Assembly: GCA_021443285.1 (NCBI GenBank)
Contig: JABUUG010000005.1
Coordinates: 1 to 15,398 of the forward strand
Reading direction: 5' to 3'
Origin: Bacteroidaceae bacterium
Lineage (GTDB): Bacteria > Bacteroidota > Bacteroidia > Bacteroidales > Bacteroidaceae
Length of the DNA stretch: 15,398 bases
In this document: piece after piece, positions 7,949-15,271 of the stretch
Layout: each line of letters starts with the position of its first letter
How positions within the stretch are numbered: the stretch's first letter is position 1
Program-made: the position numbers and the translations under genes
Notes under the pieces: generated by a model
What the model was told of the DNA's origin: nothing
The model's input: only the letters and a program-made list of their open reading frames with translations
The model's database searches: none

Positions 7949-9874
7949 TTAGTCGATTACAACATCGAAAGTGAGGCCTGACTTCCATGTAAGGTCAACA
8001 GAGAGGCCGAACTCAAGGAGAGTTGAGCGCATATCTGGAATACCTACATAAGAGTGAACGAGGCTGTTTACAGTGAAGTTTGCGGTTGTTGTAAAGTCCT
8101 GAACAAATACGCGGTCAATTTTATTGGCAGGGAAGTATGTGTCAAGGTTGTTTCCCTTGATGTTAGCAGCTGTCCAATCAATGCTTTGAGTGGATTTTTT
8201 GCTGAGCTGACCGATAACATAGAACTTCATGCCCTTGTAAACGATACCGTCCATTGCGCGGAATGGCTCTGTGCCATTGTATGTGAACTCAAGAGCCACA
8301 TTGACATTGTTGGTTGGAGTAGCCACGTTTACATAGTTGTCGAAGAGCAGTGTGTAGTTTTTGGCAGAGGCTGTTGTGGAAAGGGCTGTTGTGCCGTCGC
8401 CCTTGAAACCGTTGTCATACACTGCACGGTCCATCTCTGACTCGGCTGTTACTGCTGGCAGGAAGTTGAAACCTACCTTCTGAGGCTGTGCGCCTACAAC
8501 GATACCGCTGAGATAAACGTCTGTCAAAGCAATCTTTATGTCAGCGTAGTTCGGAGCCTTTGCCGGGAGTTCGGTGGCAACGCCGGACTTGATGGTGGAA
8601 ACCAGCTGTGCGACGCCGTAGTTGATGTTGTTCTCGATAGCAACAGTGTGAGTGGTTGCATTAACCTTAGCATCCCAATTCTTACCTGTTGTTCCATCAA
8701 TTTCTGTGTTAGGATTGGTCATCCAGTCTGCAGGAGTCTTGTTCCAGTTTGCAGAGGTAGTGAGTTGATAGTCAGAAGCCTTGACAGGCGATGCTGCATA
8801 GTAGAAGAGCTCTGAAGGGTAAACCACATTCTGAACACTCATCATTTGTGTGGTAACACCACCAATCTTACCGTCTGTGCTCCATTCAAATACTTTGGGG
8901 TGTGCGGTTTCTGCGGTAACTGTCTTGAGCAATGCCGCTCCATCTGGGAGGTCATACTTTGCAGGGAAGTCCAGGAAAGAAGACTTCATTGTAACGGTAT
9001 AGTCGGTTGGGAAATTTGCTGCTACTTCAAACACTGCCTTAACATCAGAGTTGCTATTGAACAAATCATTAACAGCATCCTTCAGACCGCCGGTAACATC
9101 CTTGTATTTAACATCTGTGTTCAATGTTGCAACCAGGTTCTTCACACGCCACTCTGTAGCTTTGGCTGAACCTGCATTGCCGGAATAGAAATCATCCTCA
9201 AGCTTGTCGTATTTGCCAGAGCTTGGGTCCAACACTCCCGTTGCCTCATTTATTTGCATTCCGAGAACATTCTGAATAGCGTTCAGAGCCTTGAGGATAG
9301 CTGCGCCTTCTGTGGTGCTACCAATAGAGCCGTTAGCTTTCTTTTCTACGATTGTAGCGTTTGTGAAACTGTAATTGCTGATAGGGCTGCCAACCTCTAC
9401 TACCGGGCCGAAAGCAGACCAGCCGTTCTTCATGCCCTGACCATCGGCAGAAACTTTTGCCTTGCCATAGAAGAAGAATGTCTGTGTTCCTACCGGCACA
9501 CTCACGTTAGAGTAAATCTTGCTGCTTTCAGTTGTCTTGATTTCATCTTTTGCAAGGTCTCCAAGAGTAATCCAGGAAGTAACAGGGCAGTTTGCAAGTG
9601 CAGCAGCATCAGCTGGCAGGTTACCGGTAGTGGCAACACCGATGTTCTGCATACCACGGAATGGCTTTCCGTTTTCCTGAACGATTTCAGCAGTCATACG
9701 GCTTTGTCCCTGTGAAGCGGAGCCGATGTTGATTGCGAACGATGTCTTCACTGACTCAGCGGCAGGAGCATCCGGCTGTTGGTTACCATTGCCATTCAGT
9801 TCTCCTTCTGAAGAACATGCTGCGAGGGATAAACCCATTGCCGCAGCAGCGAACATGTAATTAAACTTTTTCAT
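7949..9874 (-). CDS. Mfa1-like major fimbrillin (structural subunit) lipoprotein
   Basis: From the ATG at 9874 the product is 641 residues. It starts MKKFNYMF, has an Ala-rich hydrophobic segment and the lipobox LAAC (Cys20), then a low-complexity Asn/Gly/Pro linker. The stretch SRMTAEIVQ (Arg59) followed by FRGMQNIG resembles the N-terminal domain of Mfa1-type fimbrillins, in which an Arg-specific protease removes the leader strand so that donor-strand polymerisation can proceed. FYYAASPVKAS and the C-terminal WKSGLTFDVVID also suit the fold. An upstream in-frame start at 9952 would add 26 residues and overlap the preceding gene, so I reject it. The gene is third in the operon, and the terminator-like hairpin 10 bases past its stop suggests it is expressed more highly than the genes after it. 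Polymer-forming function is inferred from family and position. Confidence 0.88.
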   Translation of the reverse strand: MKKFNYMFAAAAMGLSLAACSSEGELNGNGNQQPDAPAAESVKTSFAINIGSASQGQSRMTAEIVQENGKPFRGMQNIGVATTGNLPADAAALANCPVTSWITLGDLAKDEIKTTESSKIYSNVSVPVGTQTFFFYGKAKVSADGQGMKNGWSAFGPVVEVGSPISNYSFTNATIVEKKANGSIGSTTEGAAILKALNAIQNVLGMQINEATGVLDPSSGKYDKLEDDFYSGNAGSAKATEWRVKNLVATLNTDVKYKDVTGGLKDAVNDLFNSNSDVKAVFEVAANFPTDYTVTMKSSFLDFPAKYDLPDGAALLKTVTAETAHPKVFEWSTDGKIGGVTTQMMSVQNVVYPSELFYYAASPVKASDYQLTTSANWNKTPADWMTNPNTEIDGTTGKNWDAKVNATTHTVAIENNINYGVAQLVSTIKSGVATELPAKAPNYADIKIALTDVYLSGIVVGAQPQKVGFNFLPAVTAESEMDRAVYDNGFKGDGTTALSTTASAKNYTLLFDNYVNVATPTNNVNVALEFTYNGTEPFRAMDGIVYKGMKFYVIGQLSKKSTQSIDWTAANIKGNNLDTYFPANKIDRVFVQDFTTTANFTVNSLVHSYVGIPDMRSTLLEFGLSVDLTWKSGLTFDVVID

Positions 9875-9932
9875 AGTTAATGGTTTAGAGTTAATATTTG
9901 GTTTTGTTTTTCTCGTCATTTCCTGATGGGGC

Positions 9933-11033
9933 TTACTGCTGTTTCTTCTCATCTATATATATTCGTATGAAGCCCGAATTGCGCTGGTCGCCCAATATGT
10001 TCTGTTTGAGGTAATTGTATGTCTCGCCGTTTCTCATTGTTCTTATCTTCTGCTTGCGGCGGTCGGCGTTCTTCTCGCTGTCGATAATATTAAGCAGTTC
10101 GTCGCGGCCTTCAAACTGCGTCTCCTCTATCTGGTCGCGCAGGTCTGCCCATGCCTCACCGCCGTTTATGCACTCGAAGAGCTCGTCTGGCACACTGACG
10201 CGTTCCTGCACAGCCTTCTTCAGTGCCTGTGCGCGACTGCCTGCGAGATAGTCATTACGTTGTTGAGAGCCCTCAACCGATGCGAGTCCGACAATCTGTA
10301 TGACTTTAACCTCCGACTGCGGGTCGTCAACAATCTGTTTTGTTATGCTGACAATCTTTTCCAGTGTGGCGGCATTGTCGCGGAAATTGGCATCCACCTC
10401 TGCGCTCGTTACCGGGAAATAGACGATGAGCGCACCCTTCTGTTTGCGAAGTGGCACGGTCTTGTCGTATGACTTGTAGTCGTTTATGCTGACAATCAGC
10501 GGGTTCTCCTGCATGAGCATCTGTGTCTTGCTCATTTGCGGTGTCGGCGGCGGTGTCGCGCTTTGTTTCACTGCGGGCTTTTCATAGTGGCTCTGCGCCA
10601 ACATCTGCGGTTCCATGACCTTGCTGTCGCAGCATCCTACCTGCTTCCTCTCCACAATCAGCTTCACGCCGTTGCCATTCCACAGCCATGGTGCATCCTC
10701 GCGATTCGCGCGCGCGTTATATGTTAATGTGTTGTTTACAAGCAGTTCGTCGGTGGTGGCCTGTGGCAGTGTTCCGAATTTTCTGCCTCGTTGCGTGTAG
10801 AGGTTGTTTCGTTTTGAGCGGAACACCACTTCTTTCAGGCGTAGCGTGTCGCTGCCAGAGACGAGTGCTGGTGTGAGGTGCATGGCATAGTTTGCCTTTA
10901 CTTCCTTGCGCGAAACTGTCAGTGGTAGGGTTATCTGCACATCCTTCTCGCCGAACACTATTGTCTCCTGACCGTAGGCGGAGACGGCGGTGAACAGGGA
11001 AACGAGGATGGCTATGTGGATTTTTCTTTTCAT
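9933..11033 (-). CDS. DUF3868 and OmpA-like domain protein of fimbrial operon
   Basis: The 366-residue product has a Sec signal (residues 1-21, ending AYG before Gln22), then a region resembling DUF3868 (about 22-135). A Pro/Gln-rich linker (about 150-180) contains a run of three Pro. The OmpA-like segment starts around 200 with ALIVYFPVTSAEVDANF and continues to GLASVEGSQQRNDYLAGSRA, where N260 and R267 occupy the place of peptidoglycan-contacting residues. The last 85 residues are charged and end in FIRIYIDEKKQQ. Adjacent cysteines at 134-135 are unusual. DUF3868 and DUF3575 genes commonly precede Bacteroidales fimbrillin clusters. A role in envelope tethering or assembly of the fimbria is inferred. 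It lies 41 bases after the DUF3575 gene and 58 bases before the major fimbrillin. Confidence 0.85.
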   Translation of the reverse strand: MKRKIHIAILVSLFTAVSAYGQETIVFGEKDVQITLPLTVSRKEVKANYAMHLTPALVSGSDTLRLKEVVFRSKRNNLYTQRGRKFGTLPQATTDELLVNNTLTYNARANREDAPWLWNGNGVKLIVERKQVGCCDSKVMEPQMLAQSHYEKPAVKQSATPPPTPQMSKTQMLMQENPLIVSINDYKSYDKTVPLRKQKGALIVYFPVTSAEVDANFRDNAATLEKIVSITKQIVDDPQSEVKVIQIVGLASVEGSQQRNDYLAGSRAQALKKAVQERVSVPDELFECINGGEAWADLRDQIEETQFEGRDELLNIIDSEKNADRRKQKIRTMRNGETYNYLKQNILGDQRNSGFIRIYIDEKKQQ

Positions 11034-11074
11034 CGGTGGGATGGGGTGATCTGAATTCTATACTGTCTTTACCT

Positions 11075-11647
11075 TTACTTCAGATAATATACCAGGTTTA
11101 CGGCGAGCTTTGTCGGTGTGAAGAACACCTTGCTCTCGTCTCCGACTTGCGTTCCGCATGTGCGGCACTCATACTTCGAGTATTTCGTGAACATCACTCC
11201 GAGACCGATTTCCGCCTCAAGACTCAGCCTGCGGCTGAGCATCCAGTTGTATCCGTATGCCAGGCCTGCTCCACCGAGGTCGCCTTGGAAGCGATAGTCG
11301 GCGAGCTCCGGGAAAATGCCGAAGGGCACCTTTATGCCGCCAGCATTGTAGTGGGAGTATAGGATGTGGCCGGCGAAAAAGTGCCCTGAATAGCGTCGGC
11401 ATAGCCAGTAGCGTGCTTCTGGCATGACGAGGATGTGTTTTACCTTTGCGTTGTCGGCAAATGTCCATGGATTATAGCCTACGCCCCATTCCATCGTCCA
11501 CTTGTCGGAGAGGGAGTGCTCGAAGGCAATGTTCAGTGTTCCGTAGGCTGCCCAGTATAGCGCATTGGTCTTCAGTGCCAGTTTCTGCGCGTTGGCGTTT
11601 GACACCATCAGGAACAAGAGCAAAAATATACGAACTGTTTTCAACAT
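11075..11647 (-). CDS. DUF3575 outer-membrane beta-barrel protein
   Basis: The 190-residue protein has a clear signal peptide (MLKTVRIF, Leu-rich core, cleavage after ANA at about residue 20). The mature part alternates hydrophobic and polar residues with many Tyr, Trp and Gly, and ends in LVYYLK, as in small outer-membrane barrels. The opening KTNALYWAAYGTLNIAFEHSL and the segment PEARYWLCRRYSGHFFAGH match my memory of DUF3575 (PF12099). A CxxC pair sits in ECRTCG near the C-terminus, probably in a loop. An in-frame TTG at 11686 gives a longer product without a good signal, so the ATG at 11647 is chosen. It is the first gene of the fimbrial unit, about 100 bases behind a likely promoter. Exact function is unknown; a barrel assisting fimbria export or anchoring is inferred. 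Confidence 0.85.
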   Translation of the reverse strand: MLKTVRIFLLLFLMVSNANAQKLALKTNALYWAAYGTLNIAFEHSLSDKWTMEWGVGYNPWTFADNAKVKHILVMPEARYWLCRRYSGHFFAGHILYSHYNAGGIKVPFGIFPELADYRFQGDLGGAGLAYGYNWMLSRRLSLEAEIGLGVMFTKYSKYECRTCGTQVGDESKVFFTPTKLAVNLVYYLK

Positions 11648-11670
11648 ACTTTCTATGCTATGGTGAGTGG

Positions 11671-11689
11671 ATTCTTGCTCTGGCAAGCG
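11671..11689 (-). repeat. 19-bp repeat, right copy
   Basis: The minus strand reads the same 19 bases as plus-strand 5669-5687. It lies 24 bases upstream of the DUF3575 ATG, in the predicted 5' leader of the fimbrial transcript. Confidence 0.6.
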
Positions 11690-11745
11690 TCAAAAGACGG
11701 TTACTTGAGCCTGTCTCCACCTCTACACATTTGTCTTCAATGCTG

Positions 11746-11753
11746 CAAACTTA
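11746..11753 (-). promoter_or_regulatory. Candidate -7 promoter box of the fimbrial operon
   Basis: On the minus strand the bases read TAAGTTTG, an exact match to the Bacteroidetes TAnnTTTG consensus. It lies about 100 bases before the DUF3575 start. I see no good TTTG at the usual -33 distance, so the call rests on one box and its position. Confidence 0.45.
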
Positions 11754-11802
11754 ATGCTTTTACATTTTTTAACGGTTGTTCAAGAGGACTTCCATTCACT
11801 CC

Positions 11803-11819
11803 AATTAATAGATATTGCC
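11803..11819 (+). repeat. Intergenic repeat element B (ATAGATATTGCC box)
   Basis: AATTAATAGATATTGCC differs from the box of element A by one base. It lies in the gap between the kinase and the fimbrial operon, about 50 bases upstream of the fimbrial promoter box. The AGTTAAAG hairpin is absent here; only GGACTTCCATTCACTCC precedes it, perhaps a decayed arm. Confidence 0.55.
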
Positions 11820-11854
11820 TAAAATCACGTTGACAAAGTATGTTCTAACGAAAA

Positions 11855-11878
11855 GTGTAAGCGTCAAGACGATTACAC
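11855..11878 (-). terminator. Near-perfect 11-bp palindrome, probable kinase terminator
   Basis: GTGTAAGCGTC and GACGATTACAC are reverse complements with one mismatch, separated by AA. On the minus strand the RNA would form a hairpin closed by a CUUG tetraloop and followed by TTTTCG, 29 bases past the kinase stop. It could instead be a dyad operator for the fimbrial promoter about 100 bases further on. Confidence 0.55.
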
Positions 11879-11906
11879 AAAGCAAATCGACTGAAAGAAT
11901 GGTCTG

Positions 11907-13097
11907 CTACCGCAGCTCTATCCTGAATGTTGTGCCGACACCGATTTGGGAGTCTTTCACGAATATTCTGCCGTTGTGATATTCCTCGATGACCCTCTTG
12001 GCGAGGGAGAGGCCGAGCCCCCATCCGCGTTTTTTTGTGGAGAAGCCCGGCATGAACACTTTCTTGAAGTCTTTGCGGCTGATGCCCTTGCCGGTGTCGC
12101 TGACTTCTATGACTGCCTTTGTGCCTTCTTGCATTACACGGATATTTATTGCGCCACTGCCCTCCATGGCATCAACGGCATTCTTACAGAGGTTTTCTAT
12201 TACCCACTCGAAGAGCTGGGAGGAGATGGGGACGAGGAGGGGGGAGGGCGGCAGCTGGCAGCTTATCTTCACTTTGCTTGATGTGCGTCGGTCCATATAT
12301 TGGGCAACATGGGTAACAGCCTCGCCCAAGTCTTCTGGCACTGGCTCGGGGTATGAACCTATTTTCGAGAAACGCTCGGCAATGAGCTGCAGACGCTCGA
12401 CGTCCTTCTGCATTTCGGGCAGCAGTTCGTCGTCGGGATAGCTGTCTTTGAGTATCTCTGTCCATCCGAGCAGTGAGGATATTGGTGTGCCGAGCTGGTG
12501 TGCGGTTTCCTTGGACAGTCCCACCCAAAGCTTGTTCTGCAGGGCTTTACGGGAGGTGTAAAGGGCGAATAGGGAGACGAAAAGGAAGATGAGCACTGCC
12601 CCGAAGACGATGTATGGGTAGGCTTCCAACCGTTTGAGCATGAGGGACTCGTCGTAGCACACGTCGCTGTAGTAGCCGTTCTTGAGGTCGATGCGGATGT
12701 ATTTCCCGTCTTTGTGCAGCTGGTTGGCTGTTTCCTTTATTATGCTGATGCTGTCGTCGGAAGTGCGCCCTTTTGTGTTTATGTTGCGGCACTGTGTGGG
12801 TGTGCCTTTCTCGTCGGTAACGATGATGGGTATTGTGGTGTTGTCCTGTATTATCTTGAAAACAAGTGAGATGTCTGTGTTCTCATCGGCTGTATTGAGT
12901 GCCCGCATGGCTTCCGCCCACATTTCTGTTTTCTTCAGCTCTTCGCGGGCAAGGTCTTTGACGAGGAGGTGCGAGACGACGAGGGTTATGACGGCGATGA
13001 GCGCTGCGGTTATGAATAGGATGACGCGCAGGTGGACTACCCTTTCGAGCGAGCTTTGGAGATGCCGCCTTATGGCTGGCATGAGTTGGTTAAACAT
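11907..13097 (-). CDS. Membrane sensor histidine kinase, orphan
   Basis: The 396-residue product has two transmembrane segments (about 24-46 and 161-181) enclosing a periplasmic sensor domain of about 115 residues, and no HAMP domain. The dimerisation helix carries ETAHQLGTP with the phospho-accepting His200. The ATP-binding lid has all the boxes: N-box ENLCKNAVDAM (Asn306), G1 DTGKGI (Asp334), F-box FMPGFSTK, and G2 RGWGLGLSLA (357-366). It should therefore be an active kinase. TTG at 13100 precedes the ATG at 13097, which is preferred. No response regulator lies in the window, so its partner is unknown. It is divergent from the OmpA-family gene. It lies upstream of the fimbrial unit on the same strand, separated by 259 bases with a palindrome and a promoter-like box. 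Control of the fimbriae is possible but unsupported. Confidence 0.92.
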   Translation of the reverse strand: MFNQLMPAIRRHLQSSLERVVHLRVILFITAALIAVITLVVSHLLVKDLAREELKKTEMWAEAMRALNTADENTDISLVFKIIQDNTTIPIIVTDEKGTPTQCRNINTKGRTSDDSISIIKETANQLHKDGKYIRIDLKNGYYSDVCYDESLMLKRLEAYPYIVFGAVLIFLFVSLFALYTSRKALQNKLWVGLSKETAHQLGTPISSLLGWTEILKDSYPDDELLPEMQKDVERLQLIAERFSKIGSYPEPVPEDLGEAVTHVAQYMDRRTSSKVKISCQLPPSPLLVPISSQLFEWVIENLCKNAVDAMEGSGAINIRVMQEGTKAVIEVSDTGKGISRKDFKKVFMPGFSTKKRGWGLGLSLAKRVIEEYHNGRIFVKDSQIGVGTTFRIELR

Positions 13098-13129
13098 CAA
13101 AAAATAGTTAAAAATGCTGATTTTGAGGG

Positions 13130-13137
13130 CAAATTTA
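13130..13137 (-). promoter_or_regulatory. Candidate -7 promoter box of the histidine kinase
   Basis: The minus strand reads TAAATTTG, matching TAnnTTTG, about 33 bases before the ATG at 13097. The -33 region is not convincing. It lies back to back with the OmpA-gene box 44 bases away. Confidence 0.4.
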
Positions 13138-13180
13138 TTAAAAAACGTGAAATGTTACTTCCTATATAATATATTAATGT

Positions 13181-13188
13181 TAGTTTTG
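13181..13188 (+). promoter_or_regulatory. Candidate -7 promoter box of the OmpA-family gene
   Basis: TAGTTTTG matches the Bacteroidetes TAnnTTTG consensus and lies 49 bases before the ATG at 13237. The upstream sequence is very AT-rich. No clear TTTG is present at the usual -33 distance. Confidence 0.45.
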
Positions 13189-13236
13189 CAGTCGAAAATC
13201 AAACCTTACGAGTATAAATCTTAAGTGAAAAAGATT

Positions 13237-14079
13237 ATGAAAACGATTAAGTTCCTTACGATTGCAGCTATTGCAGCAGTTACTTTGACCACAAGTTGCG
13301 CGAGCAAGAAAGACCTTCTGGCTTGTCAGGAGGAGAACAAGCAGTTGCAGAAAGACTACCAGAACATACGCGAAGAGCTTGCCTCTGCATCGGCTAAGGT
13401 GAACTCTCTGCAGAGCCAGCTCTCTGACTGTCAGGAGAACAACCGCGGTCTTCAGGCTTCGCTTGCGAGCAGCCTTGTGAACACAAACCAGAACAACGTG
13501 AACATTGCCAAGCTGGTTGACCAGATAAACGAGTCGAACCAGTACATACGCCATCTGCAGGCAGTGAAGAGCAAGAGCGACTCGCTGAACATGGTGCTGA
13601 CAAACAACCTGACAAAAGCCCTCACAAACGAGGAGAAGAAGGAGGTTGACGTGCAAGTGCTCAAGGGCGTTGTCTATATCTCGCTTGCTGACAATATGCT
13701 ATACAAGAGCGGTTCATACGAGATACTGGACCGTGCATCGGAGACTCTCTCCAAGATTGCGAAGATTATTCAGGACTACCCGGACTATTCTGTTATCGTA
13801 GAGGGTAACACAGACAATGTGCCAATCTCGAAGACGAACATCCGCAACAACTGGGACCTCTCTGCTCTGCGCGCTTCGAGCGTTGTTCAGGAACTTCAGA
13901 ACAAGTATGGCATCGCGCCAAAGCGTATGACAGCCGGTGGACGTGGCGAGTACAACCCAATTGCGGATAATGACAGCGAGGTGGGCAAGCAGCGCAACCG
14001 CCGCACCCAGATTATCATCACGCCTCAGCTCGACGAGTTCATGGAACTTATCGGCAAGGCTCCGAAGACTGAAAAGTAA
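13237..14079 (+). CDS. OmpA-family lipoprotein, peptidoglycan-binding
   Basis: The product is 280 residues from the ATG at 13237. A GTG four codons earlier (13225) is an alternative that would add VKKI. The signal ends TLTTSC, so Cys21 is a probable lipidation site, although Thr at -3 is not the commonest lipobox residue. Residues about 22-130 are Gln/Asn/Lys/Glu-rich with heptad-like Leu spacing and should form a helical coiled coil. The OmpA/MotB domain runs from about 144 to the end and contains VEGNTDNVPI, NWDLSALRAS and the closing NRRTQI, which hold the Asp and Arg used to bind diaminopimelate. It probably links the outer membrane to peptidoglycan, as Pal does. A TAnnTTTG box at 13181-13188 is its likely promoter. 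Confidence 0.9.
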   Translation: MKTIKFLTIAAIAAVTLTTSCASKKDLLACQEENKQLQKDYQNIREELASASAKVNSLQSQLSDCQENNRGLQASLASSLVNTNQNNVNIAKLVDQINESNQYIRHLQAVKSKSDSLNMVLTNNLTKALTNEEKKEVDVQVLKGVVYISLADNMLYKSGSYEILDRASETLSKIAKIIQDYPDYSVIVEGNTDNVPISKTNIRNNWDLSALRASSVVQELQNKYGIAPKRMTAGGRGEYNPIADNDSEVGKQRNRRTQIIITPQLDEFMELIGKAPKTEK

Positions 14080-14123
14080 AGAGGGCATTGCATACGAGAG
14101 AGAGTGCATAGCCCATGAAATAA

Positions 14124-14170
14124 CGATGGGAGTTAGAGGAATAAGCTACATTTTCCTTTAGCTCCCATTG
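14124..14170 (+). repeat. Long hairpin between OmpA gene and metF (repeat family member D)
   Basis: Bases 14124-14141 pair with 14153-14170 over 18 positions with three G-U pairs, leaving an 11-base loop. The arms contain GGGAGTTAGAGGAA and TTCCTTTAGCTCCC, and the right arm ends in ATTGCC. No T-run follows, so it is not a classical terminator. It shares its arms with the element at 7833-7880. Confidence 0.6.
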
Positions 14171-14204
14171 CCTGTTGAATAAAAGAAAACTCCACAATAA
14201 TACA

Positions 14205-15134
14205 ATGAGTGTAGCAGAATTTCTGGCGGAACGCAAAGAAACCGCGTTCTCCTTCGAGGTGCTTCCCCCTATCAGAGGAAAAGGCATAGAGGGGGTGTTC
14301 AGCGTTATAGAGAAACTACTTCCCTACAACCCTGCATACATTAACATCACGACCCACCGCACGAACGTATCATATAAGGATATGGGTAATGGTGTGTATC
14401 ACAGGGTGTTCGAGAAAAAACGTCCAGGAACGGTGGCTATAGCGGCTGCCATTAAGTCGAAATACAATGTCCGCACTGTCCCTCACGTGATTTGCAGCGG
14501 TTTTACGCAGACTGAGATTGCAAATGAGCTGATAGACTTGTCGTATCTTGACATCAAGGACTTGTTTTTGCTTCGTGGCGACAGGGCACAGGGCGAGCAT
14601 AGTTTTAAGCCAGTGGAAGGCGGACACAGCCATGCGTCGGAACTGTGCAAGCAGGTGCTTGAATTTAACAGCGAGTTTGACCCCGGCAAGCCGTTCAGTT
14701 TCGGTGTGGCTGGTTATCCGGAGAAGCATGAGGAGGCAATGAACCTCTATACAGATATAGAGCACCTGAAAGAGAAGATAGCACTCGGCGCATCGTATAT
14801 CGTAACGCAGATGTTCTTCGACAACAGCAAGTATTTCGACTATGTGGCAAGGCTTCGCACGGAGGGCATCATGGTGCCCGTCATACCGGGCATAAAACCG
14901 ATAACAAGCCTACGCCAGCAGTCGTTGCTGCCAAACACGTTCCACATAGACTTCCCTGACGACTTGGCAAGGGAATACATGAAATGCAAGACAGACGAGG
15001 ACGCAAAAGCCCTCGGAGTGGAGTGGGGCATACAACAGGCACGAGAACTGAAGAAGGCAAATGTGCCAAGCCTGCATTTCTACACGATGAACGCCACACC
15101 GAGTGTTGAAAAAATCGTAAAAGCTGTGTATTAG
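14205..15134 (+). CDS. metF: Methylenetetrahydrofolate reductase (MetF)
   Basis: The 309-residue product matches the MetF family along its length. It reduces 5,10-methylene-THF to 5-methyl-THF with an FAD cofactor, supplying methyl groups for methionine synthesis in the cytoplasm. FSFEVLPP holds the catalytic Glu18 (Glu28 in E. coli). PHVICSGFT follows around residue 93, and FLLRGDRAQGE contains the conserved Asp126 that contacts folate. GASYIVTQMFFDN and PVIPGIKPI are the remaining family signatures. The length is normal for a bacterial MetF. A TTG-initiated extension from 14175 has no family match, so the ATG at 14205 is chosen. The 125 bases after the OmpA gene hold a strong hairpin, so MetF is probably a separate unit or transcribed by readthrough; I saw no convincing promoter. 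Confidence 0.95.
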   Translation: MSVAEFLAERKETAFSFEVLPPIRGKGIEGVFSVIEKLLPYNPAYINITTHRTNVSYKDMGNGVYHRVFEKKRPGTVAIAAAIKSKYNVRTVPHVICSGFTQTEIANELIDLSYLDIKDLFLLRGDRAQGEHSFKPVEGGHSHASELCKQVLEFNSEFDPGKPFSFGVAGYPEKHEEAMNLYTDIEHLKEKIALGASYIVTQMFFDNSKYFDYVARLRTEGIMVPVIPGIKPITSLRQQSLLPNTFHIDFPDDLAREYMKCKTDEDAKALGVEWGIQQARELKKANVPSLHFYTMNATPSVEKIVKAVY

Positions 15135-15142
15135 TGAATATT

Positions 15143-15162
15143 TTCGGCGCAGTAGCGTCGAA
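15143..15162 (+). terminator. Small hairpin after metF
   Basis: TTCGGCGC and GCGTCGAA pair over 8 positions with one G-U around an AGTA loop, 9 bases after the metF stop. No T-run follows, so it may only stabilise the mRNA end. Confidence 0.4.
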
Positions 15163-15212
15163 CACAGGGGCTTGTTGTTAGTCTGGCTGCACAGATTGCA
15201 TGTATGAATATG

Positions 15213-15268
15213 AAAGAGTTGGAGGTTGTTGCTGTCATATAGCATGGCAAACACTTCCAGCTTTTTTT
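15213..15268 (+). terminator. Candidate intrinsic terminator of the metF transcript
   Basis: AGTTGGAGGT at 15217-15226 pairs with ACTTCCAGCT at 15253-15262 (10 bp, two G-U pairs). An A-rich foot is on the left and CTTTTTTTAT on the right. The loop is about 26 bases and may hold an inner TGCT/AGCA stem. This is the best T-tailed hairpin on the plus strand in the window. I see no gene between metF and this point. Confidence 0.5.
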
Positions 15269-15271
15269 ATA

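Noticed and set aside
9254..9715. 153-codon plus-strand open frame
   Set aside because: Antisense to the major fimbrillin, with no recognisable domain.
9875..9952. Longer fimbrillin start overlapping the DUF3868 gene
   Set aside because: The added 26 residues are polar and would bury the signal peptide. The ATG at 9874 gives a normal lipoprotein signal.
5585..11625. AACAAGAGCAAAA shared near 5585 and 11613
   Set aside because: Both copies encode the Leu/Phe run of signal peptides, so the match is expected from shared codons and is not a separate repeat.
11690..11906. Invertible promoter (phase switch) upstream of the fimbrial operon
   Set aside because: I found no pair of inverted repeats closely flanking the promoter box, and no invertase gene is in the window. 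The 19-bp pair is 6 kb apart and is reported separately.
13180..13656. 158-codon minus-strand open frame with Leu/Val-rich product
   Set aside because: It is the reverse of the coiled-coil half of the OmpA-family gene, and its hydrophobicity is the complement of Gln/Asn/Lys codons.
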